Assembly: GCA_014651175.1 (NCBI GenBank)
Contig: BMWJ01000006.1
Location: 62,001 to 126,000, forward strand
Reading direction: 5' to 3'
DNA length: 64,000 bases
From: Streptomyces clavifer
GTDB lineage: Bacteria; Actinomycetota; Actinomycetes; Streptomycetales; Streptomycetaceae
The notes below the pieces were generated by a model that did no database searches, had not been told where the DNA came from, and worked only from the letters and a program-made list of their open reading frames with translations. Positions within the stretch are counted from its first letter, which is position 1, and every line of letters begins with the position of its first letter. This document shows positions 25,184-33,292 of the stretch, piece by piece. Made by a program: the position numbers and the translations under genes.

Positions 25184-25824
25184 GCCGTGGCTCCTTCCAG
25201 AGCGGGTGTCCGCGTACGCAGCCACCAGTCGCGCATGCCCCACAGGACGAGGGCGCCGTAGACGACGTAGATGAGACCGGAGAAGGCGAGTCCGCTGTGG
25301 AAGTTCAGCGGCACGCCGACGAGGTCGACGAGCAGCCACGCGAACCAGAACTCGACCATGCCGCGGGCCTGGGCCAGCATGGCGACGAGCGTGCCGGCGA
25401 AGATGTACGCGTCCGCCCACGGGCTCCAGGAGAGCGAGGGGAAGGCGGTGAAGAGCCCGCCGACCGCGAGGGTTCCGACGACGGCGCCGCCCAGCAGGTA
25501 CCCGCGCTCGCGCCAGGTGGCGAAGCGCACGGCGATGGAACCGTCCTGGGCCTGCTGCCTGCCGCGGGTCCACTGCTGCCAGCCCCAGACGGCGACGGCG
25601 ACGACGATCACCTGCTTCCCGACGCTGCCCGCCTGCTGCACGGAGACGTTCGCCGCGATCAGGACGACGCCGGACAGGAGTTGGGCGGGCCAGGTCCAGA
25701 CCGAGCGGAGCCAGCCGAGGGCCAGGGCGACCAGGCCGATCGTGTTGCCGATCATGTCCGACCAGATGATGTGCTGCCCGAAGGCGGTGAACGCCTCCGA
25801 ATTCAGCCAGTCCAGGGCGTTCAT
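25180..25824 (-). CDS. ribM: PnuC-family transporter, probable riboflavin importer RibM
   Basis: A 214-aa membrane protein with about seven hydrophobic helices, and Trp- and Gly-rich segments typical of the PnuC fold (Asn-Thr-Ile-Gly-Leu early; Trp-Ala-Asp-Ala-Tyr-Ile-Phe; [10 protein letters not shown]). PnuC proteins carry nicotinamide riboside. The FMN-riboswitch-linked branch, RibM, carries riboflavin, as shown in Streptomyces davawensis. The gene sits inside the rib operon, overlapping ribE and ribBA by 4 bases each, so I favour riboflavin as the substrate. Direction and specificity are inferred from context. Confidence 0.88.
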   Translation of the reverse strand: MNALDWLNSEAFTAFGQHIIWSDMIGNTIGLVALALGWLRSVWTWPAQLLSGVVLIAANVSVQQAGSVGKQVIVVAVAVWGWQQWTRGRQQAQDGSIAVRFATWRERGYLLGGAVVGTLAVGGLFTAFPSLSWSPWADAYIFAGTLVAMLAQARGMVEFWFAWLLVDLVGVPLNFHSGLAFSGLIYVVYGALVLWGMRDWWLRTRTPALEGATA

Positions 25825-26444
25825 GCGACCGGCTCCCCGGGATCCTGCGCCGCCGCCGTGCCGCCGAGCAGCCGCTCGACGTACTTCGCGATGACGTCCA
25901 CTTCGAGGTTGACCGGGTCGCCGGGCCCCTTGATGCCGAGCGTGGTCAGCGCGAGGGTGGTCGGGATGAGGCTGATGGTGAAGTGGTCGGTGCCCGCGTC
26001 GACGACGGTCAGGCTCACGCCGTCGACCGTGATCGAGCCCTTCTCCACCACGTAGCGGGTCAGTTCGGCGGGCAGGGAGATCTTCACGATCTCCCAGTGC
26101 TCGGAGACCGTGCGCTCGATGACGCGGCCCGTGCCGTCGACGTGGCCCTGGACGATGTGCCCGCCGAGCCGGCCGCCGAGGGCCATGGGGCGTTCCAGGT
26201 TGACCCGGGAGCCGGCCGCCAGCGCGCCGAGGCTGGAGCGGTTGAGCGTCTCCGCCATCACGTCGGCGGTGAACTCGTGTTCGCCGAGGTCCACGACGGT
26301 GAGGCAGACGCCGTTGACGGCGATGGAATCGCCGTGCTTGGCGCCTTCGGTGACCACGGGGCCACGCAGTCGGAAGCGGGAGGCGTCGTCGAGCTTCTCG
26401 ACGGCCGTGACCTCACCCAGTTCTTCGACAATTCCGGTGAACAC
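25821..26444 (-). CDS. ribE: riboflavin synthase
   Basis: A 207-aa riboflavin synthase (alpha type) with two lumazine-binding repeats, each with a Gly-x-Val-Glu start and a Val-Asn-Gly-Val-Cys-Leu-Thr-Val or Val-Asp-Gly-Val-Ser-Leu-Thr-Val core (about 43-50 and 140-147). It disproportionates two dimethyl-ribityllumazines to riboflavin. The GTG start at 26444 directly follows the ribD stop (TGA-GTG) with a GGAAGGG site inside the ribD end, so translation is coupled. The N-terminus Met-Phe-Thr-Gly-Ile-Val-Glu-Glu is the family's standard start. Confidence 0.96.
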   Translation of the reverse strand: MFTGIVEELGEVTAVEKLDDASRFRLRGPVVTEGAKHGDSIAVNGVCLTVVDLGEHEFTADVMAETLNRSSLGALAAGSRVNLERPMALGGRLGGHIVQGHVDGTGRVIERTVSEHWEIVKISLPAELTRYVVEKGSITVDGVSLTVVDAGTDHFTISLIPTTLALTTLGIKGPGDPVNLEVDVIAKYVERLLGGTAAAQDPGEPVA

Positions 26445-27545
26445 TCAGTTTCCCTTCCGAGCAGGGACGGGGACGGCGGTGATGCGCAGATCGGGGCCGA
26501 TACGGACGGTCCCGGTCACGTCGAGGCGCAACGCCTGGGAGATGGTGGAGATTCCGGCGTCGGCGAGGGCCGCCGGGCCCGCGCCGAGGAGGACCGGGGC
26601 GAGATAGCCGACGACGGTGTCGACCGCTCCCGCGGCGACGAAGGAGCCGGCCAGGACCGGACCGCCTTCGAGGAGTACGGAGCGGATGCCCCGCTCGTGC
26701 AGGGCGGCGAGCAGAGCCGGGATGTCCAGACCGGGGCCGGTGGCGGCGCGTGGCAGGCGCAGCACGGTGTCCTCGGGGAGGTGTGCGCTGTCGGCGTCGT
26801 CGGCGACCGCGATCAGGGTGGGCGCCGTGCCGTCGAGGACCCTGGCTCCGGGGCGGACGGCGGTGGCGCCGGTGTCGACGACCACCCGGAGCGGCTGGGT
26901 GGCGCCGTCGATGCCGCGTACGCCCAGCTGGGGGTCGTCCGCGCGGACGGTTCCCGAACCGACGACGACGGCGTCGGCCTCGGCCCGCAGCCGGTGGACG
27001 TCGGCACGGGACTCGGGCGAGGTGATCCAGCGGCTGGTGGCGTCGGCGGCCGCGATGCGGCCGTCGAGGGTGGCCGCGTACTTCCACAGGACGTACGGGC
27101 GCCCGAGCCGTACCGAGGTGAGCCAGGCGGTGTTGCCCGTCTCGGCCTCGTCGGCGAGGAGGCCCCGCTCCACCTGGACGCCCCCGGCTCGCAGGGTGTC
27201 CGCACCACCGGTGGCCTGCGGGTTCGGGTCGCCCACGGCGTACACCACCCGGCGGACGCCGGCGGCCAGGAGTGCCTGGGCGCAGGGGCCGGTGCGTCCC
27301 GTGTGGTTACAGGGTTCGAGGGTGACGTAGGCGGTACCGCCACGGGCCCGGTGGCCGGCCGCGCGCAGGGCGTGGATCTCCGCGTGCGGCCCTCCGGCGC
27401 GCTGGTGGAAGCCCTCACCGGCCTGCTGTCCGGTGGCGTCGAGGATGACGCATCCGACGACCGGATTGGGGCTGGTGGAGCCGAGTCCGCGGGCTGCGAG
27501 CGTGATCGCCCGCCGCATGGCGTCCATGTCGGCTGCGGTGGCCAC
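26445..27545 (-). CDS. ribD: bifunctional pyrimidine deaminase / reductase
   Basis: A 366-aa protein. I start it at GTG 27545, because an AGGAGG site lies 6 bases upstream; the open frame to 27722 runs into the riboswitch. The N-terminal deaminase (~1-145) has Pro-His-Ala-Glu-Ile-His and the zinc segment Glu-Pro-Cys-Asn-His-x4-Pro-Cys. The C-terminal reductase (~150-360) uses NADPH to reduce the ribosyl to ribityl. It performs the second and third steps of the pyrimidine branch of riboflavin synthesis. It is first in the operon and so directly under the FMN riboswitch. Confidence 0.96.
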   Translation of the reverse strand: MATAADMDAMRRAITLAARGLGSTSPNPVVGCVILDATGQQAGEGFHQRAGGPHAEIHALRAAGHRARGGTAYVTLEPCNHTGRTGPCAQALLAAGVRRVVYAVGDPNPQATGGADTLRAGGVQVERGLLADEAETGNTAWLTSVRLGRPYVLWKYAATLDGRIAAADATSRWITSPESRADVHRLRAEADAVVVGSGTVRADDPQLGVRGIDGATQPLRVVVDTGATAVRPGARVLDGTAPTLIAVADDADSAHLPEDTVLRLPRAATGPGLDIPALLAALHERGIRSVLLEGGPVLAGSFVAAGAVDTVVGYLAPVLLGAGPAALADAGISTISQALRLDVTGTVRIGPDLRITAVPVPARKGN

Positions 27546-27713
27546 CGGGTCCTCCTGCCTCTTCGGGCACGGACTCCGGGGCCTGTCGATGACGACAGAT
27601 GAAGCGGAACGCAACAGGGAACGCCGCGACCGAGGACACGGATGCAGCCGTCCCGGGAGATCCCGGAACGCATCCGCCGACGGCGGCGTACCTGTGACGG
27701 CCCGCCGCGCACT

Positions 27714-27834
27714 GCCTCCCATCCGGACTTTAACCGTCGGTCCAGGAATCCCACCTGGTCAACCGGCCGCTGGATGCGGACGGGTCGCGGACTATAACCG
27801 CCGGTTCGGAATTACACCGACCCCGGAGTGCGCT
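27714..27834 (-). promoter_or_regulatory. FMN riboswitch (RFN element) of the riboflavin operon
   Basis: On the minus strand the conserved RFN blocks appear in order. The 5' arm and first block read ACTCCGGGGTCGGTG then TAATTCCGAACCGGCGG. TATAGTCCGCGACCC follows, then the variable stem and CCAGGTGGGATTCCTGG. The closing block reads ACCGACGGTTAAAGTCCGGA. It ends about 170 bases upstream of the ribD start. FMN binding normally represses, in actinobacteria often by blocking translation. The promoter should lie beyond 27840. Confidence 0.96.
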
Positions 27835-28014
27835 GCTACTGGTACAGCACACATTGTGCCACGACAGGCCGTGGGCCGAACGGGGTACTTCTGTAACACC
27901 GCTCACAGACCGGGTCGCACGGCCGGTTCCCGCGCACGGATGGCCGACCGGTTCGCACGCACAGCCGCCGAGCCTCCGGCGCGGCGGTCACCGCGGTCAC
28001 CCCGCGCCCGCCCG

Positions 28015-29250
28015 TCACGCCGGGGACCTGCCGCCTTCCGCCCGGTCCCGGGATGATCCGCCCGGTGCGAACAGCACATCCTGTGCGGCCTCACGGGCAG
28101 CCAGCAGCGCGCCGCGCAGGACCGCGCCGCCGCCCAGGGTCCCGGCCCTGACCTCCGTGCGCAGCGGCGACATGCGGGCGAGCCGCTCCTCGACCCGGGC
28201 GGCGAGCGCGTCGCCGCCGGCGCGGCCGACCTCGCCCGCCAGGACGAGGCAGCCGGGGTCGAGCACTGCCACGACGGAGGCGGCGCCGAGCGCGAGGCGG
28301 TCGGCGAGGGCCGACAGGAACGCCTCCGCGTCGGGCCCTCCGTCGGCGAGCGCGGCCCGGACGGCGAAAGCGGCGGCGGGGTCCTGCTCAGCCGCCTCCC
28401 CCGGGGGCACGCGGACCTTGATGCCGTGGTCGGCGGCCAGGTCGCACACGGCGACGGAGCCCACCAGCGAGTGGAATCCGCCCTCGCAGTTGAGCGCTGA
28501 GGGCACCCCTGCGGTTCCGGGCACCGGCAGGAAGCCGATCTCGCCCGCCCCTCCCGAGGCTCCGCGGCGCAGCTTCCCGTCCAGCATCACGGCGGCGCCG
28601 ACGCCGTGGCCGAGCCAGAGCAGCACGAAGGTGTCGCGGTCCGGGGCGGCGCCGGCGCGGTGCTCGGCGACGGCGGCGAGGTTGGTCTCGTTCTCCACGA
28701 GGACGGTCGCGGGCAGCCGCTGCTGGAGCTCCTTCACCAACCCGCGGTGCCAGGCCGGGAGCCCGGTGGTGTCACGGAGCTCGCCGGACACGGGGTCGAT
28801 CAGGCCGGGGGCACCGATGCCGACGCTGTGCAGCGGGGCCGTGCCCGCACTGCGGGCGGTGCGTTCCAGGAGCGCGACGGCAGCCTCGACGGCCGACTGC
28901 GTCCCGGTGCCGCCGCCGATGGGCAGGGTGGCCTCGGCGAGCGTGACGCCGAGCAGGTCGGCGACGACCACGGCGACGCTGTCGGTACGTACGTCGAGGG
29001 CGGCCAGGTGCGCCCGGTCGGCGACGATCCCGTAGAGCCGGGCGTTGGGGCCCCGCCGGTCCGAACCGCTCTCGCCGACGACCCGGACCAGCCCGGCCTC
29101 CTGGAGCCGGTCCACCAGGTCGGCGACCGTGGGGCGGGACAGCCCGGTCCGGGTCTTCAGCTGCGTGGCCGTCAGCGGGCCGTCCTGCTGGAGCAGTCGC
29201 AGGGCGAGCCGGTCGTTGATGGCCCGGGCGGTGCTCGGGGATGCGGGCAT
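28015..29250 (-). CDS. ROK-family transcriptional regulator
   Basis: A 411-aa protein. ATG 29250 is supported by GGAAGGA; an upstream in-frame ATG at 29271 lacks a site. The N-terminal winged helix-turn-helix (~15-70) has Leu-Thr-Ala-Thr-Gln-Leu-Lys-Thr-Arg-Thr-Gly-Leu-Ser-Arg-Pro-Thr-Val. A sugar-kinase-like ROK domain follows, with Gly-Ile-Gly-Ala-Pro-Gly-Leu-Ile-Asp. The zinc-binding Cys cluster of the ROK signature is degenerate (only Asn-Cys-Glu-Gly-Gly), so zinc and kinase activity are unlikely. It is divergent from the MFS gene, with a palindrome between them, so it probably controls that exporter and itself. The ligand is unknown, perhaps a sugar. Confidence 0.92.
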   Translation of the reverse strand: MPASPSTARAINDRLALRLLQQDGPLTATQLKTRTGLSRPTVADLVDRLQEAGLVRVVGESGSDRRGPNARLYGIVADRAHLAALDVRTDSVAVVVADLLGVTLAEATLPIGGGTGTQSAVEAAVALLERTARSAGTAPLHSVGIGAPGLIDPVSGELRDTTGLPAWHRGLVKELQQRLPATVLVENETNLAAVAEHRAGAAPDRDTFVLLWLGHGVGAAVMLDGKLRRGASGGAGEIGFLPVPGTAGVPSALNCEGGFHSLVGSVAVCDLAADHGIKVRVPPGEAAEQDPAAAFAVRAALADGGPDAEAFLSALADRLALGAASVVAVLDPGCLVLAGEVGRAGGDALAARVEERLARMSPLRTEVRAGTLGGGAVLRGALLAAREAAQDVLFAPGGSSRDRAEGGRSPA

Positions 29251-29296
29251 GCCGGGATCCTTCCAGATCACTGCGGAACCGCCTTCATGCGCTATT

Positions 29297-29317
29297 TATC
29301 AGGCAGGGTTCCTGATA
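29297..29317. promoter_or_regulatory. palindromic operator candidate between ROK and MFS genes
   Basis: TATCAGG and CCTGATA are separated by 7 bases, in the AT-rich centre of the 141-base divergent region. The two half-site centres are 14 bases apart. It is a natural binding site for the adjacent ROK regulator. Confidence 0.6.
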
Positions 29318-29391
29318 GTTTACGGCGCGCATCGCGAACACGGACGCCGGAGGCACCGGTGAACCGTCACTTCCAGGGGAGGGCACGGCAT

Positions 29392-30621
29392 ATGACGACG
29401 AAACCCGAGGTCACGGGCTTCGGCACAGAACAGGTCCGACGGGCGCGCTACGCCGTCGCCGCGGTCTTCGCCGTGCACGGCGCGGTCACAGGAAGCTTCG
29501 CGACCCGGGTCCCCTGGATCCAGGACCATGCCTCGGTGAGCGCCGGCCAGCTCGGTCTCGCCCTCGCCTTCCCCGCCATCGGCGCCTCGCTGACCATGCC
29601 GCTGGCCGGCCGGGTCAGCCACCGGTTCGGTGCCCGTACGGCTCTGCGCGGTCTGCTCGCCCTGTGGACGCTGGCGCTGATCCTGCCCGCGCTGGCCCCG
29701 AACCTGGTGACGCTCTGCGCGGCGCTCTTCGTGTACGGGGCGACCGCCGGGATGTCGGACGTGGCGATGAACGCACTGGGCGTCGAGGTCGAGAACCGGC
29801 TCGACAAGTCGATCATGTCCGGGCTGCACGGCATGTGGAGCGTGGGCGCCCTGCTCGGTTCGGCGGCCGGCACGGTCGCGGCCCACCTGGGCACCGACGC
29901 GCGGCTGCACCACACGATCGCCGCACTGGTCCTCACCGCGCTGGCCCTGGCCGCCTGCCGGAACGTGCTGGACCTGCGCAGCGAGCCGGACGAGGAGCCG
30001 CCGCCGCGCTTCACCCTGCCCCCCAGGTCGGCGCTGGTCATCGGCGCGGTGGGCTTCTGCGCGGTGTTCGCCGAGGGGGCCAGCATGGACTGGTCGGCGG
30101 TCTACCTCAGGGACATCATGGGCAGTTCAGCCGGGCTCGCCGCGGCGTCCACCACGGCGTTCGCCCTGATGATGGCAATCGCCCGGATCGCCGGCGACCG
30201 GGTCGTCGACCGCTTCGGCGCGGTGCGGACCGTACGGGTCAGCGGTCTCCTGGCCACCGTCGGCGGGCTGCTGGTGGTCCTGGCCCCCGGGCCGGCGGCG
30301 GCACTCTGCGGCTTCGGGCTGCTCGGGCTGGGCGTCGCGGTCGTCGTACCGCTGGCGTTCGCCGCGGCCGGGCGCAGCGGGGACAACCCGAGCCGGGCCA
30401 TCGCGGGCGTCGCCACCATCACGTACACCTCCGGGCTCATCGCCCCGTCCGCCGTCGGCTCCCTCGCCGAGGCGACCTCGCTGCTCGCGTCGTTCGGTCT
30501 GGTGACGGTGCTGGCGTTCGGACTGGTCCTGGGCGCCGGGGTGCTGCGGGCGAGCGACCGCAAGGTCGCGGCGGGGGGCGTGCCCGCGCCGGCCCCGACC
30601 GGCAGCCCCACCGGAGGCTGA
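29392..30621 (+). CDS. MFS transporter
   Basis: A 409-aa protein with about 12 hydrophobic segments. ATG 29392 is preceded by AGGGGAGGG; a GTG at 29360 is a weaker alternative. Major-facilitator features are present: the loop 2-3 motif Gly-Arg-Val-Ser-His-Arg-Phe-Gly-Ala-Arg (about 80-89) and its half-repeat Gly-Asp-Arg-Val-Val-Asp-Arg-Phe-Gly (about 268-276). It resembles the FucP/YbjJ-like group found beside ROK regulators. The substrate is unknown. The C-terminus has a Pro/Gly tail outside the membrane part. Divergent from the ROK gene and probably repressed by it. Confidence 0.88.
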   Translation: MTTKPEVTGFGTEQVRRARYAVAAVFAVHGAVTGSFATRVPWIQDHASVSAGQLGLALAFPAIGASLTMPLAGRVSHRFGARTALRGLLALWTLALILPALAPNLVTLCAALFVYGATAGMSDVAMNALGVEVENRLDKSIMSGLHGMWSVGALLGSAAGTVAAHLGTDARLHHTIAALVLTALALAACRNVLDLRSEPDEEPPPRFTLPPRSALVIGAVGFCAVFAEGASMDWSAVYLRDIMGSSAGLAAASTTAFALMMAIARIAGDRVVDRFGAVRTVRVSGLLATVGGLLVVLAPGPAAALCGFGLLGLGVAVVVPLAFAAAGRSGDNPSRAIAGVATITYTSGLIAPSAVGSLAEATSLLASFGLVTVLAFGLVLGAGVLRASDRKVAAGGVPAPAPTGSPTGG

Positions 30622-30714
30622 CGGCCGCCCGGGATCGCGGCCCTGCGGCGGACCGTCGTGGGGCCGCACGCGAGGCCACCGCCGTGCGGCACTAACATGG
30701 CGCTGATCTTTTTC

Positions 30715-30738
30715 CGCGGGTGGACACGCGGGTGGACA
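30715..30738. repeat. two tandem copies of a 12-base unit
   Basis: CGCGGGTGGACA occurs twice end to end (30715-30726 and 30727-30738), 62 bases before the uracil permease start. It may be a regulator site or chance. Confidence 0.6.
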
Positions 30739-30799
30739 CATGGGATGCCCCTGCCGACCACCTCCGCGGTGCACACCGCACACAGAACAGGGAGCGACC

Positions 30800-32194
30800 A
30801 TGGGCGGCCTCGGCGTGCGCTGGACCTTGCACGGCGACGGGAAGACCCCCGCACCGGGGGCTGTCGTGCGCCCCGACGAACGGCTCTCCTGGCCCCGTAC
30901 CTTCGGGCTCGGCGCCCAGCACGTGGTGGCGATGTTCGGTGCCTCGTTCGTCGCTCCGGTGCTGATGGGCCTGGACCCGAATCTCGCGATCATGATGTCC
31001 GGCGTCGCGACCGCCATCTTCCTGCTGGCGACGCGCGGCCGGGTGCCCAGCTATCTCGGGTGCTCGCTCTCCTTCGTGGGGGTGGCCGCCACGATCCGGG
31101 CCAGTGGCGGGAGCAGTGCCACCATCACCGGCGCGGTGCTGGTGGTCGGTGCCGTGCTGTTCCTCGTGGGCCTCCTCGTGCAGCGGTTCGGTGCGCGGAT
31201 CATCCACGCGGCGATGCCTCCCGTGGTCACCGGAGCCGTCGTCATGCTGATCGGCTTCAACCTGGCGCCGGTCACCGCGTCGACGTACTGGCCGCAGGAC
31301 CAGTGGACGGCCCTGCTGGTGATGCTGTTCACCGGGCTGGCCGTGGTCTGCCTGCGGGGCTTCTTCTCCCGGATCGCGATCTTCCTCGGGCTGGTCTTCG
31401 GATACGTCCTGTCCTGGGTGCTCGACCTGGTCCTCGGGAAGATCCACTCCCCGGCCGGCGGAGCAGAGGCCGTCGACCACTGGCGGCTGGACCTGTCCGC
31501 CGTGGCGGACGCCGACTGGATCGGGCTGCCGTCCTTCCATGCCCCGGCCTTCGAGTGGTCGGCGATCCTGGTCGCGCTCCCCGTCGTCATCGCCCTGATC
31601 GCCGAGAACGCGGGGCACGTGAAGGCCGTGGGCGAGATGGCCGGGGACTCGCTCGACGACAAGCTGGGCACCGCCATCGCGGCCGACGGCGCAGCGTCCA
31701 TGCTGTCCACGGCCGTGGGCGGGCCGCCCAACACCACGTACTCCGAGAACATCGGCGTGATGGCGGCGACCAGGGTCTACTCCACCGCCGCGTACTGGGC
31801 CGCCTCCTGCTTCGCACTGCTCTTCGGCCTCTGCCCCAAGTTCGGCGCGGTCGTCGCGGCGATCCCGGGCGGTGTCCTCGGCGGCATCACGGTCATCCTG
31901 TACGGCATGATCGGCCTGCTGGGCGCCCAGATCTGGCTGAACGCGAAGGTCGACCTGCGCAACCCGCTCAACCTCGTACCGGCCGCCGCGGGCATCATCA
32001 TCGGCGTCGGCGGGGTCAGCCTGAAGATCACCGACAACTTCGAGCTGAGCGGTATCGCGCTCGGCACCCTCGTGGTGATCACCGGCTACCACGCGCTGCG
32101 GGCGTTCGCCCCGGCCCACCTCAAGACCCAGGAGCCCCTCCTGGACTCGGGCACCTCGGCGTACGACGACGAGACGCCGACCGGGAAGTCCTGA
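30800..32194 (+). CDS. uracil-xanthine permease (NCS2 family)
   Basis: A 464-aa protein. ATG 30800 has GGAG 5 bases upstream; an earlier in-frame ATG (30740) lies in the leader. About 14 hydrophobic segments are visible, with the NCS2 substrate motifs: Pro-Ser-Tyr-Leu-Gly-Cys-Ser-Leu-Ser-Phe in helix 3, Ile-Ala-Glu-Asn-Ala-Gly-His (helix 8, substrate Glu) and Gly-Gly-Pro-Pro-Asn-Thr-Thr-Tyr-Ser-Glu-Asn (helix 10). The Gly-Gly-Pro-Pro-Asn-Thr-Thr form is that of UraA-like uracil/proton symporters rather than xanthine carriers. A short inverted repeat just after the stop (around 32199-32217) may terminate it. Confidence 0.92.
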   Translation: MGGLGVRWTLHGDGKTPAPGAVVRPDERLSWPRTFGLGAQHVVAMFGASFVAPVLMGLDPNLAIMMSGVATAIFLLATRGRVPSYLGCSLSFVGVAATIRASGGSSATITGAVLVVGAVLFLVGLLVQRFGARIIHAAMPPVVTGAVVMLIGFNLAPVTASTYWPQDQWTALLVMLFTGLAVVCLRGFFSRIAIFLGLVFGYVLSWVLDLVLGKIHSPAGGAEAVDHWRLDLSAVADADWIGLPSFHAPAFEWSAILVALPVVIALIAENAGHVKAVGEMAGDSLDDKLGTAIAADGAASMLSTAVGGPPNTTYSENIGVMAATRVYSTAAYWAASCFALLFGLCPKFGAVVAAIPGGVLGGITVILYGMIGLLGAQIWLNAKVDLRNPLNLVPAAAGIIIGVGGVSLKITDNFELSGIALGTLVVITGYHALRAFAPAHLKTQEPLLDSGTSAYDDETPTGKS

Positions 32195-32445
32195 CCCCGG
32201 ACGTTCCCCGTCCGGCGGCCGGGCGTAGGCGCGGTCCGGGCTGAACGTGCCGGCCGCACCCGTGCAGCCGTCGGACTCCCCCGGCGGTTCCACCCAGAGG
32301 TACGCGTCGCCGGTGTTCCGTCCTGCCTCGTGCGCGTACGCCCAGCACGGTGCTTCACCTCCCCCGGCGCCCGGTGTTCGCCCGTTCCGATGAACGCTCC
32401 GGCCCGGCGGCTCCGTGGCGAGCCCAGGGCTGGGAACCTGCCCGC

Positions 32446-33156
32446 ATGTCCCAGATCGAGCAGTTCGCAGATCCGGCCGGTCCGGCCGGCAGGGTGACCG
32501 GCGTCGGCGCGGTGATCGAGCGGATGCGTACGTTCCGCTCCGCCTGGCCGACCGGCGACGGGGTCGCGGTCTTCAACCAGGTCTATCTGACGGTCACGGA
32601 GGCGGTCGGCGGTCGGATCCCGGACGGTGCGTTACCGGACCGGGAGACCGCGTCCGCGCTGGACGTGCGGTTCGCCGAGCACTACCTGGCGGCGGTCGAC
32701 ACGCACGCTTCGGGCGGGCGGGCGCCGGACTGCTGGCGGCCGCTGTTCCAGTTCCGGCACCATCCCGGCGTACGTCCAGTGCAGTTCGCGCTCGCCGGTA
32801 TCAATGCGCACATCGGCCACGATCTCGCCCTGGCGGTGGTGGACACCTGCCGCACGCTCGGCTGCGCTCCGGCGGACCTGGAGGAGGAGTTCGACCGGGT
32901 GGGCGACCTCCTCGCGATGCTGGAGGAGCGGATCCGCGATGATCTGATGCCGGGTCCCGACCTGCTGGAGATCACCGATCCGCTCACCCATCTGGCGAGC
33001 ACCTGGAGCCTGGAGCGGGCTCGTGAGGCGTCGTGGTCGGCGGCGCGGCTGCTGTGGCGGCTGCGCGGGGTGCCGCCGCTGGCCGAGGAGTACCGCACCC
33101 GGATGGATGCGGGGATCGGCCTGGTGGGGCGCTTTCTGCTCACCCCGTGCCGCTGA
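32446..33156 (+). CDS. DUF5995 family protein
   Basis: A 236-aa helical protein starting at ATG 32446. No catalytic motif is known to me. Conserved-looking segments are Phe-Asn-Gln-Val-Tyr-Leu-Thr-Val-Thr, Phe-Ala-Glu-His-Tyr-Leu-Ala-Ala-Val and Ala-Gly-Ile-Asn-Ala-His-Ile-Gly-His-Asp-Leu-Ala. The His and Asp residues in the last segment could bind a metal. An in-frame TTA codon (32632-32634, codon 63) makes it a candidate bldA-dependent gene. It is monocistronic and convergent with the amine oxidase. Confidence 0.75.
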   Translation: MSQIEQFADPAGPAGRVTGVGAVIERMRTFRSAWPTGDGVAVFNQVYLTVTEAVGGRIPDGALPDRETASALDVRFAEHYLAAVDTHASGGRAPDCWRPLFQFRHHPGVRPVQFALAGINAHIGHDLALAVVDTCRTLGCAPADLEEEFDRVGDLLAMLEERIRDDLMPGPDLLEITDPLTHLASTWSLERAREASWSAARLLWRLRGVPPLAEEYRTRMDAGIGLVGRFLLTPCR

Positions 33157-33235
33157 TACGTTTCGCCGGCCCGGGGGGTGGGGGCCACGGGACGACGGCG
33201 GCCCCGGAACCCCGGGAACGGCGGTCCCCCGCGCC

Positions 33236-33259
33236 CCGTGGGCCGGCGCCGGCCCACGG
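33236..33259. terminator. 24-base perfect palindrome between convergent genes
   Basis: Two 12-base arms (CCGTGGGCCGGC and its complement) meet without a spacer, between the DUF5995 and amine oxidase stops. It would fold as a strong hairpin on either strand and is best read as a bidirectional terminator. Confidence 0.5.
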
Positions 33260-33292
33260 CTCGGTCCTCCGGCAGTCCGCGCCGGCCACTGC

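Noticed and set aside
26813-27754. Alternative frame overlapping ribD
   Set aside because: A shadow of ribD in another frame, Pro/Ser/Arg-rich, running through the riboswitch.
30127-32293. Long minus-strand frames over the MFS and permease genes
   Set aside because: Antisense to two clear membrane transporters; no motifs or ribosome sites.
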